This document shows positions 16,958-26,403 of a stretch of 64,000 bases of DNA, one piece after another. Source of the stretch: Frondihabitans sp. PhB188. GTDB lineage: Bacteria; Actinomycetota; Actinomycetes; Actinomycetales; Microbacteriaceae. A program made the position numbers and the translations under genes. Where the stretch lies: assembly GCF_003752365.1 (NCBI RefSeq), contig NZ_RJUO01000002.1, positions 186,001 to 250,000 on the forward strand, given 5' to 3'. The first letter of the stretch is position 1. Each line of letters starts with the position of its first letter. The notes beneath the pieces are model-generated. The model saw nothing but the letters and a program-made list of their open reading frames with translations. It had not been told where the DNA came from and made no database searches.

Positions 16958-17521
16958 CTAGCTCATCACGTGGTTGACGACGGGCGACTTCTCGCGGCGT
17001 CCACGACGCAGCTCGCTCGGAGTGGGCCCGAGCACGCGGCGCATGACCAGCGACGGGATCGCCCGGCGTCGGCCCTCGGGGGTACGCCAGGTCAGGACGG
17101 CCCTCGGCGCCTCCTCCGCCACGCGGATGCGCTCGAGGGCGCGGTTCCACGCCTTCTTCGCCGCGAAGACGGAGTGACCGTGCTGTTCGACGTCGCCGAG
17201 GCGCACCGTGCCGAGCACGTCGCCCTCGAGATCGAGAAGCTCGACGTGCACGCCCTTGACGCTGCTGCCGGTGCGGTTCTCGACACGGACGTCGTACGCC
17301 GCGTAGCCCTTCTTGAACGACGTGGGCGAGAGGTGCTCGTGCGTCTTGGCGTCCAGCCAGTTGCTGAAGACGGTCACGACGAGGGGCGAGTCGCCCGGAG
17401 CGACCACCGGGACGGCGGCGTCCTCCTGCTTCTTGAGCGACCGAGCCGTGAGGCCGAGCGTGATTGCGAGGGGCGTGCCGACGACGACCGCTCCGATCGC
17501 CTTGAGCAGTGGCGCGACCAT
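16958..17521 (-). CDS. Membrane-anchored protein of unknown function (187 aa)
   Basis: 187 residues: one N-terminal membrane helix (about 5-27, LLKAIGAVVVGTPLAITLGL), a short linker, then a domain (about 45-135) of alternating strands such as SPLVVTVFSNWLDAKTHEHLSPTSF, YAAYDVRVENRTGSSVKGVHVELLD and GDVLGTVRLGDV. That pattern resembles an immunoglobulin-like or FxLYD-type beta sandwich. The C-terminal 50 residues are basic. ATG 17521 is supported by GGAGGT nine bases upstream, a stronger signal than any upstream start in the same frame. It is divergent from fabF. No family name is justified. Confidence 0.65.
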   Translation of the reverse strand: MVAPLLKAIGAVVVGTPLAITLGLTARSLKKQEDAAVPVVAPGDSPLVVTVFSNWLDAKTHEHLSPTSFKKGYAAYDVRVENRTGSSVKGVHVELLDLEGDVLGTVRLGDVEQHGHSVFAAKKAWNRALERIRVAEEAPRAVLTWRTPEGRRRAIPSLVMRRVLGPTPSELRRGRREKSPVVNHVMS

Positions 17522-17732
17522 CAGCGGGTACCTCCAGAAGACAAGTCCATGCATCGATCTTGCACCCGATAGGCGTCGCCTTTCTCCACGGGATTCAGGT
17601 AATCCGCCAGACCGGGTACAAATCCGGCCCGCGAATCTTGGACGAGTCGACGCAAGTCCTGAGGCGGGCGCCGTGTTGAATAGGAGGCGGCCCGACCAGG
17701 CCGTGCACCGTTCGCCAAGGAGATCCACTCGC

Positions 17733-18974
17733 ATGAAGCCCCTGCAGAACCGCCGCGTCGCCGTCACCGGGATCGGCGTGGTCACCCCGAACGGCGTCGG
17801 AGTCGACGCCTTCTGGAAGAGCCTCTTCGCGCCTGTCGCACCGCTCGCCGTCCGCCGCGTCGATCAGGAGGCGCTCGACGCGCGCCGCCTGATGAGCCAC
17901 AAGAACGCCAAGAACTCCGACATCGTGACGCGCATGGCCGTCGTCGCCGCCGACGAGGCGCTGCGCGACGCAGGTCTCCTGAAGATCGACCCGGACGCTC
18001 CGAACCCGTCGACCTCCGACACCGCCGAGCTGATCGACGGCATCGACCACGAACGGGCGGCCGTGTCGCTCGGCACGGGCATGGGCGGAGTCCAGACGCT
18101 CGCCGACCAGATCCTGCTGCTGGACGCCAAGGGCGAGCGCCTCGTGTCGCCGCACCTCGTGCCCATGGTCATGCCGAACGCCCCGGCGGGCGCCATCAGC
18201 ATCCGCTACGCCCTCCGGGGCGTGGCGACCACGATCTCGACGGCCTGCGCGGCCGGCACCGACGGCATCGCCGCCGGCGCCCGCATGATCGCCCAGGGCA
18301 CGGCCGACCTCGTCGTCGCCGGCGGCACGGACTCGAGCCTGACGCCCGTCTGCCTCGCGGGCTTCGCCAACATGCGCGCGCTGTCGAAGACCGGAGTCGC
18401 GCGTCCGTTCGACCGCGACCGCGACGGCCTCGCCGCCAGCGAGGCGGCCGGCATGCTGATCCTCGAGCCCTACGACGATGCCGTCGCGCGCGGCGCCCGC
18501 ATCTACATGACGATCGAGGGGGCGGCCTCGACCGCCGACGCCTACCACGTCACGGCTCCAGCACCCGGCGGCACCGGCGCCGAACGCACCATGCGGCTCG
18601 CGCTCGAGGACGCCGGGCTCAGCCCCGAGCAGATCACCCACATCAACGCGCACGGCACGTCGACCGGCCTGAACGACAAGGCCGAGAGCGAGGCGGTGTC
18701 CCGCGTGTTCGAGGGCTCGCGCCCCGTCGTCACCAGCATCAAGGGCGTCACCGGACACTCGTTCGGCGCCGCCGGTGCCGTCGAGGCCGTGTCGGTCGCA
18801 CTCACGATGGCCTCCGAGACCATCCCTCCCACGGCGAACCTCGAGAACCTCGATCCCGAGATCGACCTCGACATCCCGACGGAGGCCCGCGCCTGGACGC
18901 CGGGTCCCGTCCTGTCGAACAGCTTCGGCTTCGGCGGCCACAACGGCAGCCTGATCTTCGCGCCGGTCGCCTGA
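17733..18974 (+). CDS. fabF: Beta-ketoacyl-ACP synthase II (KAS II)
   Basis: 413 residues in the thiolase fold. The catalytic triad is complete: Cys172 in ISTACAAGTDGI, His307 in NAHGTST, His342 in GHSFGAAGAV, with the conserved Lys337 in SIKGVTGH. It condenses malonyl-ACP with acyl-ACP in fatty acid elongation. AAGGAG lies about 11 bases before ATG 17733; the longer in-frame extension upstream lacks similarity. No fabD, fabH or acpP gene is adjacent, which is unusual for the housekeeping actinobacterial cluster. The gene may therefore be a second KAS II or the organism may have split its cluster. Divergent from the anchored protein gene. Confidence 0.93.
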   Translation: MKPLQNRRVAVTGIGVVTPNGVGVDAFWKSLFAPVAPLAVRRVDQEALDARRLMSHKNAKNSDIVTRMAVVAADEALRDAGLLKIDPDAPNPSTSDTAELIDGIDHERAAVSLGTGMGGVQTLADQILLLDAKGERLVSPHLVPMVMPNAPAGAISIRYALRGVATTISTACAAGTDGIAAGARMIAQGTADLVVAGGTDSSLTPVCLAGFANMRALSKTGVARPFDRDRDGLAASEAAGMLILEPYDDAVARGARIYMTIEGAASTADAYHVTAPAPGGTGAERTMRLALEDAGLSPEQITHINAHGTSTGLNDKAESEAVSRVFEGSRPVVTSIKGVTGHSFGAAGAVEAVSVALTMASETIPPTANLENLDPEIDLDIPTEARAWTPGPVLSNSFGFGGHNGSLIFAPVA

Positions 18975-19013
18975 TCGGCGAGCGCGGCGCCGAAGCTCTC
19001 GGCGGCGCGCACC

Positions 19014-19019
19014 TACACT
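19014..19019 (+). promoter_or_regulatory. -10 hexamer of a leaderless membrane-protein gene
   Basis: TACACT ends eight bases before GTG 19028; no ribosome binding site is present. A short hairpin in the fabF 3' spacer immediately precedes it. Confidence 0.4.
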
Positions 19020-19027
19020 GGCTCGTC

Positions 19028-19666
19028 GTGAGCCCCCATCAGCGACGGACGACCGCGGAGCCCCGCATTCCGCCCGCCGTGGCTTTTCTCGTCGCGCTCG
19101 CGCTGTACGCGACCCTTCCCGGCGATTCCGCGCCGATCCGTCATGCTGTGACACTGCTGGCCGTCCTCGCGGGCGTCCCCCTCGTCGTCCTGAACCCGCT
19201 CCGATACTCGCGTCAGGAACCCTGGTCTCGCGATCTCTCGGTCGGCCTGCACGGCGTCGTCGCGGCCGCCACCCTCGCCGCCCTCGGCGAGACCGTCGCC
19301 GGCCTCGTCATCCAGGGCACCCCACGGCTCCTCGTCGCCGCGCTCCAGGTCTGGGTCGCGATGGTCCTCTCGTTCTCGCTCCTCTACTGGCAGATCGACC
19401 GCGACGGACCCGTGGCCCGCCTCCACCCGGAGCTCCCCCATCGCCGGCGACCTGATTTCCGCTTCCGCGAACAGGGGGGCGCCACCCCCTGGTCGGCCTG
19501 GTACGTCGACTATCTGCGCACGTCGTTCCGCACGGCGGTCGCCTTCATGACCGCGGACGCGACGCCGGTGTCGCGTCGGGCGAAGTGGCTGACGGCGGTC
19601 GAGTCGTTCGCGGGGTACGTGCTGATCGGCGTGGTGATCGCGCGGGCTGTGGCGCTCGTCGTGTGA
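19028..19666 (+). CDS. DUF1345-like integral membrane protein
   Basis: 212 residues with about six membrane spans. A loop with LLYWQIDRDGP, HRRRPDFRFREQ and then FRTAVAFMTADATPVSRRAKWLTAVESF recalls DUF1345, in which a similar region (PDY-x-F, F-x-T-A/S-D, R-R) precedes the final helix. The topology of helix pairs around a pore-loop-like segment is reminiscent of two-pore ion channels, but there is no selectivity filter. GTG 19028 is preceded by a -10-like TACACT and no Shine-Dalgarno sequence. Function unknown; the family link is moderate. Confidence 0.65.
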   Translation: MSPHQRRTTAEPRIPPAVAFLVALALYATLPGDSAPIRHAVTLLAVLAGVPLVVLNPLRYSRQEPWSRDLSVGLHGVVAAATLAALGETVAGLVIQGTPRLLVAALQVWVAMVLSFSLLYWQIDRDGPVARLHPELPHRRRPDFRFREQGGATPWSAWYVDYLRTSFRTAVAFMTADATPVSRRAKWLTAVESFAGYVLIGVVIARAVALVV

Positions 19667-19684
19667 CCTCCGCACAGGCCGATC

Positions 19685-19720
19685 GGGCGCAGGAACTCGC
19701 CGTCCCGAGTTCCTGCGCCC
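19685..19720 (+). terminator. Terminator made of two exact copies of the dispersed 15-bp word
   Basis: GGGCGCAGGAACTCG (19685-19699) and its exact complement (19706-19720) form a 15-bp perfect stem with a six-base loop, between the membrane-protein gene and the marR promoter. Confidence 0.8.
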
Positions 19721-19742
19721 CTCATCGCGGCCCTCCAACTAG

Positions 19743-19771
19743 TTCGACACCCGAACCATCGAGCGTAGAGT
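19743..19771 (+). promoter_or_regulatory. Promoter of the leaderless marR-ABC exporter operon
   Basis: TTCGAC (19743-19748) and TAGAGT (19766-19771) are 17 bases apart; the -10 ends six bases before ATG 19778 and no Shine-Dalgarno sequence intervenes. Confidence 0.6.
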
Positions 19772-19777
19772 GAGCGC

Positions 19778-20221
19778 ATGACCACTCCTGATCTCGTGCG
19801 CGCCGTCCGCGCCCTCGCGCGGGCGTCGCGCATCGTCGAGCGGGCAGCCGACGGGTTGAGCTTCGCCGACTACCGCGTCCTGGCCACGATCTCGGCGGGC
19901 GAGGAGCGCGCCTCGCGCCTGGCCCAGCGGCTCGAGATCGGCAAGCCGGCGATCAGCGCGACGGTCGACTCGCTGCACCGGCGCGGGCTGATCCGGCGTG
20001 ACGCCGTGGAGGGCGACGGTCGCGCGACGTCGCTCGCGCTGACCGACGAGGGCTCTGAGCTGTTCGAGAGGATGGAGGGGCGCATGGGGCGCCAGCTGGA
20101 GCTCGTGGCCGGCCGCGCCGACGATCCTGCCGCCCTGATCGCCGCCCTCGCCACCCTGAACGACGCCGTCGAGCGCACTGTTCAGGAGCGCCGCAGCGCC
20201 GAGACCGCGGCCGCGCAGTGA
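19778..20221 (+). CDS. MarR-family transcriptional regulator
   Basis: 147 residues with the MarR winged helix-turn-helix (about 25-100): LSFADYRVLATISAGEERASRLAQRLEIGKPAISATVDSLHRRGLIRRDAVEGDGRATSLALTDEG. The wing D-x-R is GDGRA and the C-terminal dimer helix follows. The mRNA is probably leaderless (TAGAGT six bases before the ATG). The stop overlaps the start of the giant ABC exporter gene (GTGA), so the regulator most likely represses its own operon until a substrate of the exporter binds. The ligand is unknown. Confidence 0.92.
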   Translation: MTTPDLVRAVRALARASRIVERAADGLSFADYRVLATISAGEERASRLAQRLEIGKPAISATVDSLHRRGLIRRDAVEGDGRATSLALTDEGSELFERMEGRMGRQLELVAGRADDPAALIAALATLNDAVERTVQERRSAETAAAQ

Positions 20222-23200
20222 GCGCCGACACGACCGAGAGCTCCTCGAAATCGGGATCGCCCACCACCTCTGCCGAGGGCTGGGTCCGCCGCCTCTGGCG
20301 CTACATGCTGCGACACCGCGCCAGCCTGATCATCTCGCTCGTCGCGTCGCTGGCCGGAAGCATCTGCCAGGTCGTCGTGCCGCTCATCGCGCGGCAGATC
20401 GTCGACGGCGTCATCGTCGAGAAGACCTCGCCGCTGGCCCCCTGGCTCGCCCTGATGGTGGCCCTGGCCGTCGCGAGCTTCGGCTTCACCTACCTGCGTC
20501 GGTACCGGGGCGGGCGAGTCGCCATCGAGGTGCAGAACGACCTCCGGACCGACATGCACGACCACCTGCAGCGGATGGACCAGTCGTCTCTCGACCGAAT
20601 GTCGACCGGCCAGCTGGTCAGCCGCGCGAACTCCGACTCGTCCCTGGTGCAGAGCCTCCTGATGATGCTGCCCATCATGAGCGGCAACGTGATCCTGATG
20701 GTGCTGTCGCTCGTCGTGATGTTCACCCTGTCGCCGCTGCTGGCGCTCGTCAGCCTCGTGATGGTTCCGGCGCTCGTGATCATCGGCTACCGGATGCGCG
20801 CCAAGGTGCTCCCCGCCACCTGGGACGCCCAGCAGAAGGAGGGCGAGGTCGCCCAGATCGTCGACGAGGACGTCGCCGGAGTACGCGTCGTCAAGGCGTT
20901 CGGACGCGAGCGCCGCGAGGTCGAGACGATGTCGCGCGTCGCCACCGACGTGTACGGCGCCCAGATGCGGTCGGTGCGGATCCAGGCGCGGTTCCAGCCG
21001 CTGCTCGAGTCGATCCCGACGCTGGCTCAGGTCGCGATCCTCGCGCTCGGCGGCTGGCTCGCCATAGAAGGTCAGCTCACCATCGGCACGTTCCTCGCCT
21101 TCACCTCCTACATCGCCGCGCTCATGGCGCCGGCCCGCCAGCTCGCCGGCGTCCTCGCGATCGGCCAGCAGGCGCAGGTCGGCATCGAGCGCATCTTCCA
21201 GCTCATCGACCGCGAGCCCGGAATCCGCGACGCTCCGGACGCCGTGGTGCTCGACGCGGTCTCAGGAGATCTGCGCTTCGACGGCGTCGCCTTCTCGTAC
21301 GACAGAGCCGCCGGCCACCCGGCCCTCGAAGGCCTCGACCTGCACCTGAGATCCGGTGAGCGCGTCGCGCTGGTCGGCCCCAGCGGCAGCGGCAAGTCGA
21401 CGGTCGCCGCGCTCGTCGCGCGCTTCCACGACCCCGACCGCGGCTCGATCTCGCTCGACGGACACGACCTTCGAGGAGTCACCCTGGCGTCGCTCCGGTC
21501 GTCGATCGGCATGGTGTTCGAAGAGAGCTTCCTGTTCTCCGACACCATCCGGGCCAACATCGCCTACGGCCGGCCGGACGCCGCCGACGACGACATCAGG
21601 AAGGCCGCGGCCACCGCCCAGGCACTCGAGTTCGTCGACGACCTGCCGAAGGGGTTCGACACGGTCGTCGGCGAACGCGGGCTCAGCCTGTCGGGCGGTC
21701 AGCGGCAGCGGATCGCCCTCGCCCGGGCGATCCTCGCCGACCCCCGGATCCTGATCCTCGACGACGCGACGAGCGCCATCGACGCCTCGACCGAGCAGGC
21801 CATCCACGACGGCCTTCGCGACGAGCTCGCCGGGCGCACGGTCCTCCTGATCGCGCACCGCGAGTCGACGCTCCACCTCGCCGACCGGATCGTCGTGCTC
21901 GAGCACGGCCGGGTCGCCGCCGAAGGCACGCACGCCGAGCTCTCGGAGTCGAGCGCGCTCTACCGGGCGCTCATCACCGGGCAGTCGGAGGATCAGGAGT
22001 TCGGCGCCGCCGCAGCCGCGGCCAGCGGCGACGTAGACGCTCTGGCGGCCAGAATCCCTGAGACGGCGACCGCCCCGACACCGCAGTCCGCGCCGTCGGC
22101 CCAGGCCGTCCCTCGCGGCGGCCTCGGCGGCGGCCTGGGTGCCGGTGGCGGCCACGGCGGCTCCCGCGGCGCGGCGGCGCTCTTCGCGGCGACGCCCGAG
22201 CTCCTGGCCCGCGTCGAGGCGCTCGGCCCGGTGCGCGACGCGCCCTCCGTCGACCTCGCCGTCGAGACCCGCCAGGACCGCGGATTCTCGCTGCGCACCC
22301 TGCTCCGCGAGTTCCGGAAGCCCCTCTTGCTCGCCCTGGTGTTCGTCGTGATCGACGCCATCGCCGGCCTGATCGGACCGTACCTGGTCAAGACGGGCAT
22401 CGACTCCGGCGTGCAGAAGGGCTCCGAGCTCGTCCTGTTCGCCGCGGCCGGGGCGTTCCTGCTCGTCACGATCGTCGACCTGTTCGACGGCATGGCCGAG
22501 ACCCTCGTGACCGGCCGGGCGGCCCAGCGCATCATGCTCAGCCTGCGGATCAGGATCTTCGCGCAGCTGCAGCGGCTGTCGCTCGATTTCTACGAGCGCG
22601 AGATGGCCGGGCGCGTCATGACGCGAATGACGACGGACGTCGACCAGTTCGAGGGTCTGATCCAGAACGGCCTGCTGTCGGCGCTCGTGTCGATCGTCAC
22701 CTTCATCGGCGTGGGCGTCGCGCTCGTCCTGATCGACGCCGAGCTCGGCCTCCTGACGCTCACCGTGGTCGTGCCCCTGGCTGTCGCCACCGTCGTGTTC
22801 CGTGCCCGGGCGGCCCTCCTCTACGACGTGGCGCGCGAGCGCATCGCCGTCGTGAACGCCGACTTCCAGGAGAGCCTCTCGGGTGTCCGCGAGTCGCAGG
22901 CGTTCACGCACGAGGCGGCCACGATGGCGCACTTCGCCCGCCTCGCCCGTCGATTCGTCGACTCCCGGATCGCGGCACAGCGGCTGGTCGCCCTGTACTT
23001 CCCGTTCGTGCAGTTCCTGTCGGGAATCGCCGACGTGATCGTGCTCGGCGTCGGGGCCACCCTGATCGCCGACGGCAAGCTCACCTCCGGCGACCTCATC
23101 GCCTTCCTGCTCTACATCGGCATGTTCTTCTCCCCGATCCAGCAGCTGTCTCAGGTCTTCGACGCCTGGCAGCAGACGAGGGTCTCGGTGGCACGCATCG

Positions 23201-24087
23201 GCGACCTCATGGCGCTGGAGACCCTGACGCCGGAGGCGGCGACGCCCCTCCGGCCTGGACGCCTGGCCGGTCGCCTGCGACTGGAAGGGGTGGGGTTCTC
23301 CTACCCGGTGCTCTCCGCGATGCCGACCGGCGGCGACCGTCGCGGGCCGTCCGACGCCCGCTCGCTCGTCGTCGACGCGGGCATCGCGCCGAAGGCGCCC
23401 GAGGCGCTGCACGACATCGAGCTCGATATCCCGGCCGGCGAGACGATCGCGCTCGTCGGCGAGACGGGAGCCGGCAAGTCCACCGTCATGAAGCTCCTCG
23501 CCCGCTTCTACGACCCCGACCAGGGCGCGGTCACGATCGACGGCCACGACCTCCGGGAGCTCGACCTGCGGGAGTTCCGGACGCAGCTCGGCTACGTTCC
23601 GCAGGAGGCGTTCCTGTTCACCGGGACCGTCCGAGACAACATCGCGTACGGCCGGACCGACGCCTCTCAGGACGACGTCGAACGCGCTGCCCGAGCCGTC
23701 GGCGCGCACGAGTTCGTGATGGAGCTGCCCGGCGGCTACGACCACCGGCTCACGGAGCGCGGCCGCTCCCTCTCGGCCGGACACCGGCAGCTGATCGCGC
23801 TCGCCCGCGCCGAGCTCGTCGACCCCGTCGTGCTCCTGCTCGACGAGGCGACGTCGAACCTCGACCTCCTGACCGAGGCGCGCGTGACCCGGGCGATGCA
23901 CCGTGTGGCCCGCGGCCGCACCACGGTGGTGATCGCGCACCGCCTGCAGACGGCGCGCGCCGCCGACCGCATCGGCGTTCTCTCGGGCGGACGGCTCGTC
24001 GAGGTGGGCACGCACGACGAGCTCCTGGAGCGGGAGGGACGGTACGCGAGCATGTGGCGGGCGTACGAGGCGGTCGAGGTCGGGTAG
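20218..24087 (+). CDS. Fused full-length ABC exporter (TMD-NBD-TMD-NBD)
   Basis: 1289 residues: two complete type IV ABC half-exporters in one chain. TMD1 covers about 25-310 and NBD1 about 345-585 (Walker A GPSGSGKS near 387, signature LSGGQ near 490, Walker B ILILDDATSAID). A roughly 100-residue Ala/Gly/Pro linker follows, then TMD2 (about 695-1000) and NBD2 (about 1015-1285; Walker A GETGAGKS near 1080, signature LSAGH near 1184, Walker B LLLDEATSNLD). NBD1 has Asp in place of the catalytic Glu and NBD2 has an altered signature. Both defects fall in the same composite ATP site, as in heterodimeric exporters like TM287/288 and BmrCD, which are normally two genes. Coupled to marR; probably exports drugs or lipids. 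Confidence 0.93.
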   Translation: MSADTTESSSKSGSPTTSAEGWVRRLWRYMLRHRASLIISLVASLAGSICQVVVPLIARQIVDGVIVEKTSPLAPWLALMVALAVASFGFTYLRRYRGGRVAIEVQNDLRTDMHDHLQRMDQSSLDRMSTGQLVSRANSDSSLVQSLLMMLPIMSGNVILMVLSLVVMFTLSPLLALVSLVMVPALVIIGYRMRAKVLPATWDAQQKEGEVAQIVDEDVAGVRVVKAFGRERREVETMSRVATDVYGAQMRSVRIQARFQPLLESIPTLAQVAILALGGWLAIEGQLTIGTFLAFTSYIAALMAPARQLAGVLAIGQQAQVGIERIFQLIDREPGIRDAPDAVVLDAVSGDLRFDGVAFSYDRAAGHPALEGLDLHLRSGERVALVGPSGSGKSTVAALVARFHDPDRGSISLDGHDLRGVTLASLRSSIGMVFEESFLFSDTIRANIAYGRPDAADDDIRKAAATAQALEFVDDLPKGFDTVVGERGLSLSGGQRQRIALARAILADPRILILDDATSAIDASTEQAIHDGLRDELAGRTVLLIAHRESTLHLADRIVVLEHGRVAAEGTHAELSESSALYRALITGQSEDQEFGAAAAAASGDVDALAARIPETATAPTPQSAPSAQAVPRGGLGGGLGAGGGHGGSRGAAALFAATPELLARVEALGPVRDAPSVDLAVETRQDRGFSLRTLLREFRKPLLLALVFVVIDAIAGLIGPYLVKTGIDSGVQKGSELVLFAAAGAFLLVTIVDLFDGMAETLVTGRAAQRIMLSLRIRIFAQLQRLSLDFYEREMAGRVMTRMTTDVDQFEGLIQNGLLSALVSIVTFIGVGVALVLIDAELGLLTLTVVVPLAVATVVFRARAALLYDVARERIAVVNADFQESLSGVRESQAFTHEAATMAHFARLARRFVDSRIAAQRLVALYFPFVQFLSGIADVIVLGVGATLIADGKLTSGDLIAFLLYIGMFFSPIQQLSQVFDAWQQTRVSVARIGDLMALETLTPEAATPLRPGRLAGRLRLEGVGFSYPVLSAMPTGGDRRGPSDARSLVVDAGIAPKAPEALHDIELDIPAGETIALVGETGAGKSTVMKLLARFYDPDQGAVTIDGHDLRELDLREFRTQLGYVPQEAFLFTGTVRDNIAYGRTDASQDDVERAARAVGAHEFVMELPGGYDHRLTERGRSLSAGHRQLIALARAELVDPVVLLLDEATSNLDLLTEARVTRAMHRVARGRTTVVIAHRLQTARAADRIGVLSGGRLVEVGTHDELLEREGRYASMWRAYEAVEVG

Positions 24088-24124
24088 ACGGCGAGACGCG
24101 TGGGAAGCGCGCGGGCGACCGACC

Positions 24125-24139
24125 CGAGTTCCTGCGCCC
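24125..24139 (-). repeat. Single exact copy of the dispersed 15-bp word
   Basis: CGAGTTCCTGCGCCC lies alone in the 153-bp spacer between the ABC exporter and LLM monooxygenase genes. No partner arm is nearby. Confidence 0.8.
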
Positions 24140-24240
24140 GATTCGACGCGACGGGACCGCGGCCTGAGCACCGGCACGCAAGTCGATGCAATTGCATGAG
24201 CATGGGGAATTCGTCACCCTGACGCGAGGTTGGACCGAGC

Positions 24241-25281
24241 ATGAAGCGCATCGGATTCCTGTCTTTCGGGCACTACCAGGCCGTCCCCGGCTCGCGCGTC
24301 CGCACTGCGAAGGACGTCCTGCAGCAGACCATCGATCTCGCCGTCGCGGCGGAGGAGATCGGCATCGACGGAGCGTATGTGCGCGTGCACCACTTCGCAC
24401 GCCAGCTCGCGTCGCCGTTCCCGTTGCTCGCCGCCATCGGCGCCCGCACCTCGACCATCGAGATCGGCACCGGCGTCATCGACATGCGGTACGAGAACCC
24501 GCTGTACATGGCCGAGGAGGCGGCCGCGGCCGACCTGATCTCGGACGGCCGGCTGCAGCTAGGCGTCAGCCGGGGATCACCTGAGACGGCGCTCAACGGC
24601 TACGAGTCGTTCGGCTACCGCCCCTCGGAGGGCGAGACCGACGCCGACCTCGCACGCGATCACCTCGACGTCTTCCTCCAGGCGATCGATGGCGCCGGAG
24701 TGGCCGCCGCCAATCCGCAGATGACCGGATCGACCGGCTATCTGCCGATCCTGCCGCAGTCCGAAGGCCTCCGCGACCGCATCTGGTGGGGCGCCGGCAG
24801 CCGGGCCACGGGCGAGTGGACGGCGGCGCAGGGCCTCAACCTGCAGAGCTCGACTCTCCTGACGGAAGACACCGGGGTGCCGTTCGACCAGCTGCAGGCC
24901 GAGCAGATCGAGCTGTACCGCGCCGCGTGGACGCGGGCCGGCTGGGAGCGCGAGCCGCGCGTCTCGGTCTCGCGGAGCATCCTGCCGCTGATCGACGACG
25001 AGTCGCGGCACTACTTCGGGCTCCGCGCCCAGGCCGACAGTCAGGATCAGGTCGGGCATCTCGACGCGAACACCCTCGCGCGCTTCGGCCGCTCGTACAT
25101 CGGCGAGCCCGAGCGCATCGTCGAGGAGCTCGCGAACGACGCGGCCGTCGCAGCCGCCGACACCGTGCTCGTGACGGTGCCGAACCAGCTCGGCGTGGAG
25201 TTCAACGCGCGCCTGCTCGAGTCGGTGCACGCCATCGGGGCCGAGCTGGGGTGGTCGAAGGAGCCGCAGATACAGGCCTGA
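24241..25281 (+). CDS. LLM-class (luciferase-like) flavin-dependent oxidoreductase
   Basis: 346 residues forming a (beta/alpha)8 bacterial-luciferase-like barrel. It shows the family's IGFLSFGHYQ first strand, AEEIGIDGAYVRVHHF, RTSTIEIGTGVIDMRYENPLYMAEEAAAADLISDGRLQLGVSRG, and a C-terminal IGEPERIVEEL helix seen in FMN- or F420-linked members. Such enzymes oxidise small organic molecules using reduced flavin and O2. The ATG is preceded by no strong Shine-Dalgarno sequence. The convergent neighbour is another LLM protein of a different subgroup. The substrate cannot be assigned. Confidence 0.88.
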   Translation: MKRIGFLSFGHYQAVPGSRVRTAKDVLQQTIDLAVAAEEIGIDGAYVRVHHFARQLASPFPLLAAIGARTSTIEIGTGVIDMRYENPLYMAEEAAAADLISDGRLQLGVSRGSPETALNGYESFGYRPSEGETDADLARDHLDVFLQAIDGAGVAAANPQMTGSTGYLPILPQSEGLRDRIWWGAGSRATGEWTAAQGLNLQSSTLLTEDTGVPFDQLQAEQIELYRAAWTRAGWEREPRVSVSRSILPLIDDESRHYFGLRAQADSQDQVGHLDANTLARFGRSYIGEPERIVEELANDAAVAAADTVLVTVPNQLGVEFNARLLESVHAIGAELGWSKEPQIQA

Positions 25282-25361
25282 GGTGACGGCGCCGCCGGGC
25301 TGCGCGTGATGCGCGGTGCGACGGCGACTGCGCGCGGCGGCGGCGCCGCAGTTCCTGCGCC

Positions 25362-26360
25362 CTAGACGGTCGCGACCTGCATCGCGCCCGCCGTCAGCTC
25401 GACCGAGACGAGGCGCTCGGCGATGTGCGGCGACTGGTGGGCGATCATGAGCTCGTCGGCCTGGGCCCCCGCGGCGAACTCGGTCAGGTAGTCGCGGACC
25501 TCGTCGGCGGTTCCGACGGCGGAGAAGCGCATCATGTTGGCGATCTGGCGGCCGTTCGGCGTCGTCAGGAAGATGTCGATCTGCTCGTCGGTGTACTCGG
25601 GCGACGAAGGCGTGCGCGAGATCATGCCGCGGACGCGGGTGCGGCGGGTGGCGTCGAACTGCGCCTGCGCCTCCTCGTGGGTGGCGGCAGCGACGACGTT
25701 GACGCCGGCGAGGACGTGCGGCTCGGCGAGCTGCGCCGACGGGGTGAACTCGCGGCGGTAGAACTCGACGGCGTCGTGCAGGAGGTCGGGAGCGAAGTGC
25801 GACGCGAACGCGTACGGAAGCCCGTAGGCGGCGGCGAGCTGAGCGCCGAACATCGACGATCCGAGGATGTAGAGGGGAACGTTGGTGCCGGCACCGGGAG
25901 TCGCCTGGACTCCGGGCACGCGCGACTCGCCGCGGAGGTAGCCCTGCAGCTCGAGGACGTCCTGAGGGAACGACTCCGCGCTCATCGCGTCGCGGCGCAT
26001 GGCGTGCATGGTCACCTGGTCGGAGCCCGGCGCGCGCCCCAGCCCGAGGTCGATGCGATCGGGGTAGAGCGTCGCGAGCGTGCCGAACTGCTCGGCGATG
26101 GTGAGCGGCGCGTGGTTAGGCAGCATGATGCCGCCGGCGCCGAGCCGGATCGTCGAGGTCTTGCCCGCGACGTGCCCGATCAGGACGCTCGTCGCACTCG
26201 ACGCGATCGTCGCCATGTTGTGGTGCTCGGCGTACCAGACCCGGCCGTAGCCATTCGCCTCGGCAGCCTGAGCCAGCGCCACGCTGTTCTCGAAGCTCTG
26301 CGCGATCGTCTCCCCGGGAGAGACGGGAGCGAGATCCAGGATCGAGAGGGTTGTAGTCAT
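25362..26360 (-). CDS. LLM-class flavin-dependent oxidoreductase, YhbW/alkanal monooxygenase-like
   Basis: 332 residues with the full luciferase-like subgroup pattern: [14 protein letters not shown] at the N-terminus, [59 protein letters not shown], and [27 protein letters not shown]. This form is common in Gram-positive bacteria and uses FMN from a separate reductase. Only 80 bases separate its stop from that of the convergent LLM gene. A near copy of the dispersed word (25349-25363) touches its stop codon. It lies directly downstream of the glycan operon but its start is 44 bases past the PIG-L stop in the opposite gene order, so it is upstream of nothing obvious; role unknown. Confidence 0.88.
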   Translation of the reverse strand: MTTTLSILDLAPVSPGETIAQSFENSVALAQAAEANGYGRVWYAEHHNMATIASSATSVLIGHVAGKTSTIRLGAGGIMLPNHAPLTIAEQFGTLATLYPDRIDLGLGRAPGSDQVTMHAMRRDAMSAESFPQDVLELQGYLRGESRVPGVQATPGAGTNVPLYILGSSMFGAQLAAAYGLPYAFASHFAPDLLHDAVEFYRREFTPSAQLAEPHVLAGVNVVAAATHEEAQAQFDATRRTRVRGMISRTPSSPEYTDEQIDIFLTTPNGRQIANMMRFSAVGTADEVRDYLTEFAAGAQADELMIAHQSPHIAERLVSVELTAGAMQVATV

Positions 26361-26403
26361 ATAGGGGCGAACGCAGGAACGGGCCCGCGTGTTCCCACCC
26401 CGC

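Noticed and set aside
21262-24177. A 971-codon open frame on the minus strand opposite the ABC exporter
   Set aside because: Composition of an antisense shadow (Arg, Gly, Glu, Leu), no motif, and the opposite strand codes a full ABC exporter.
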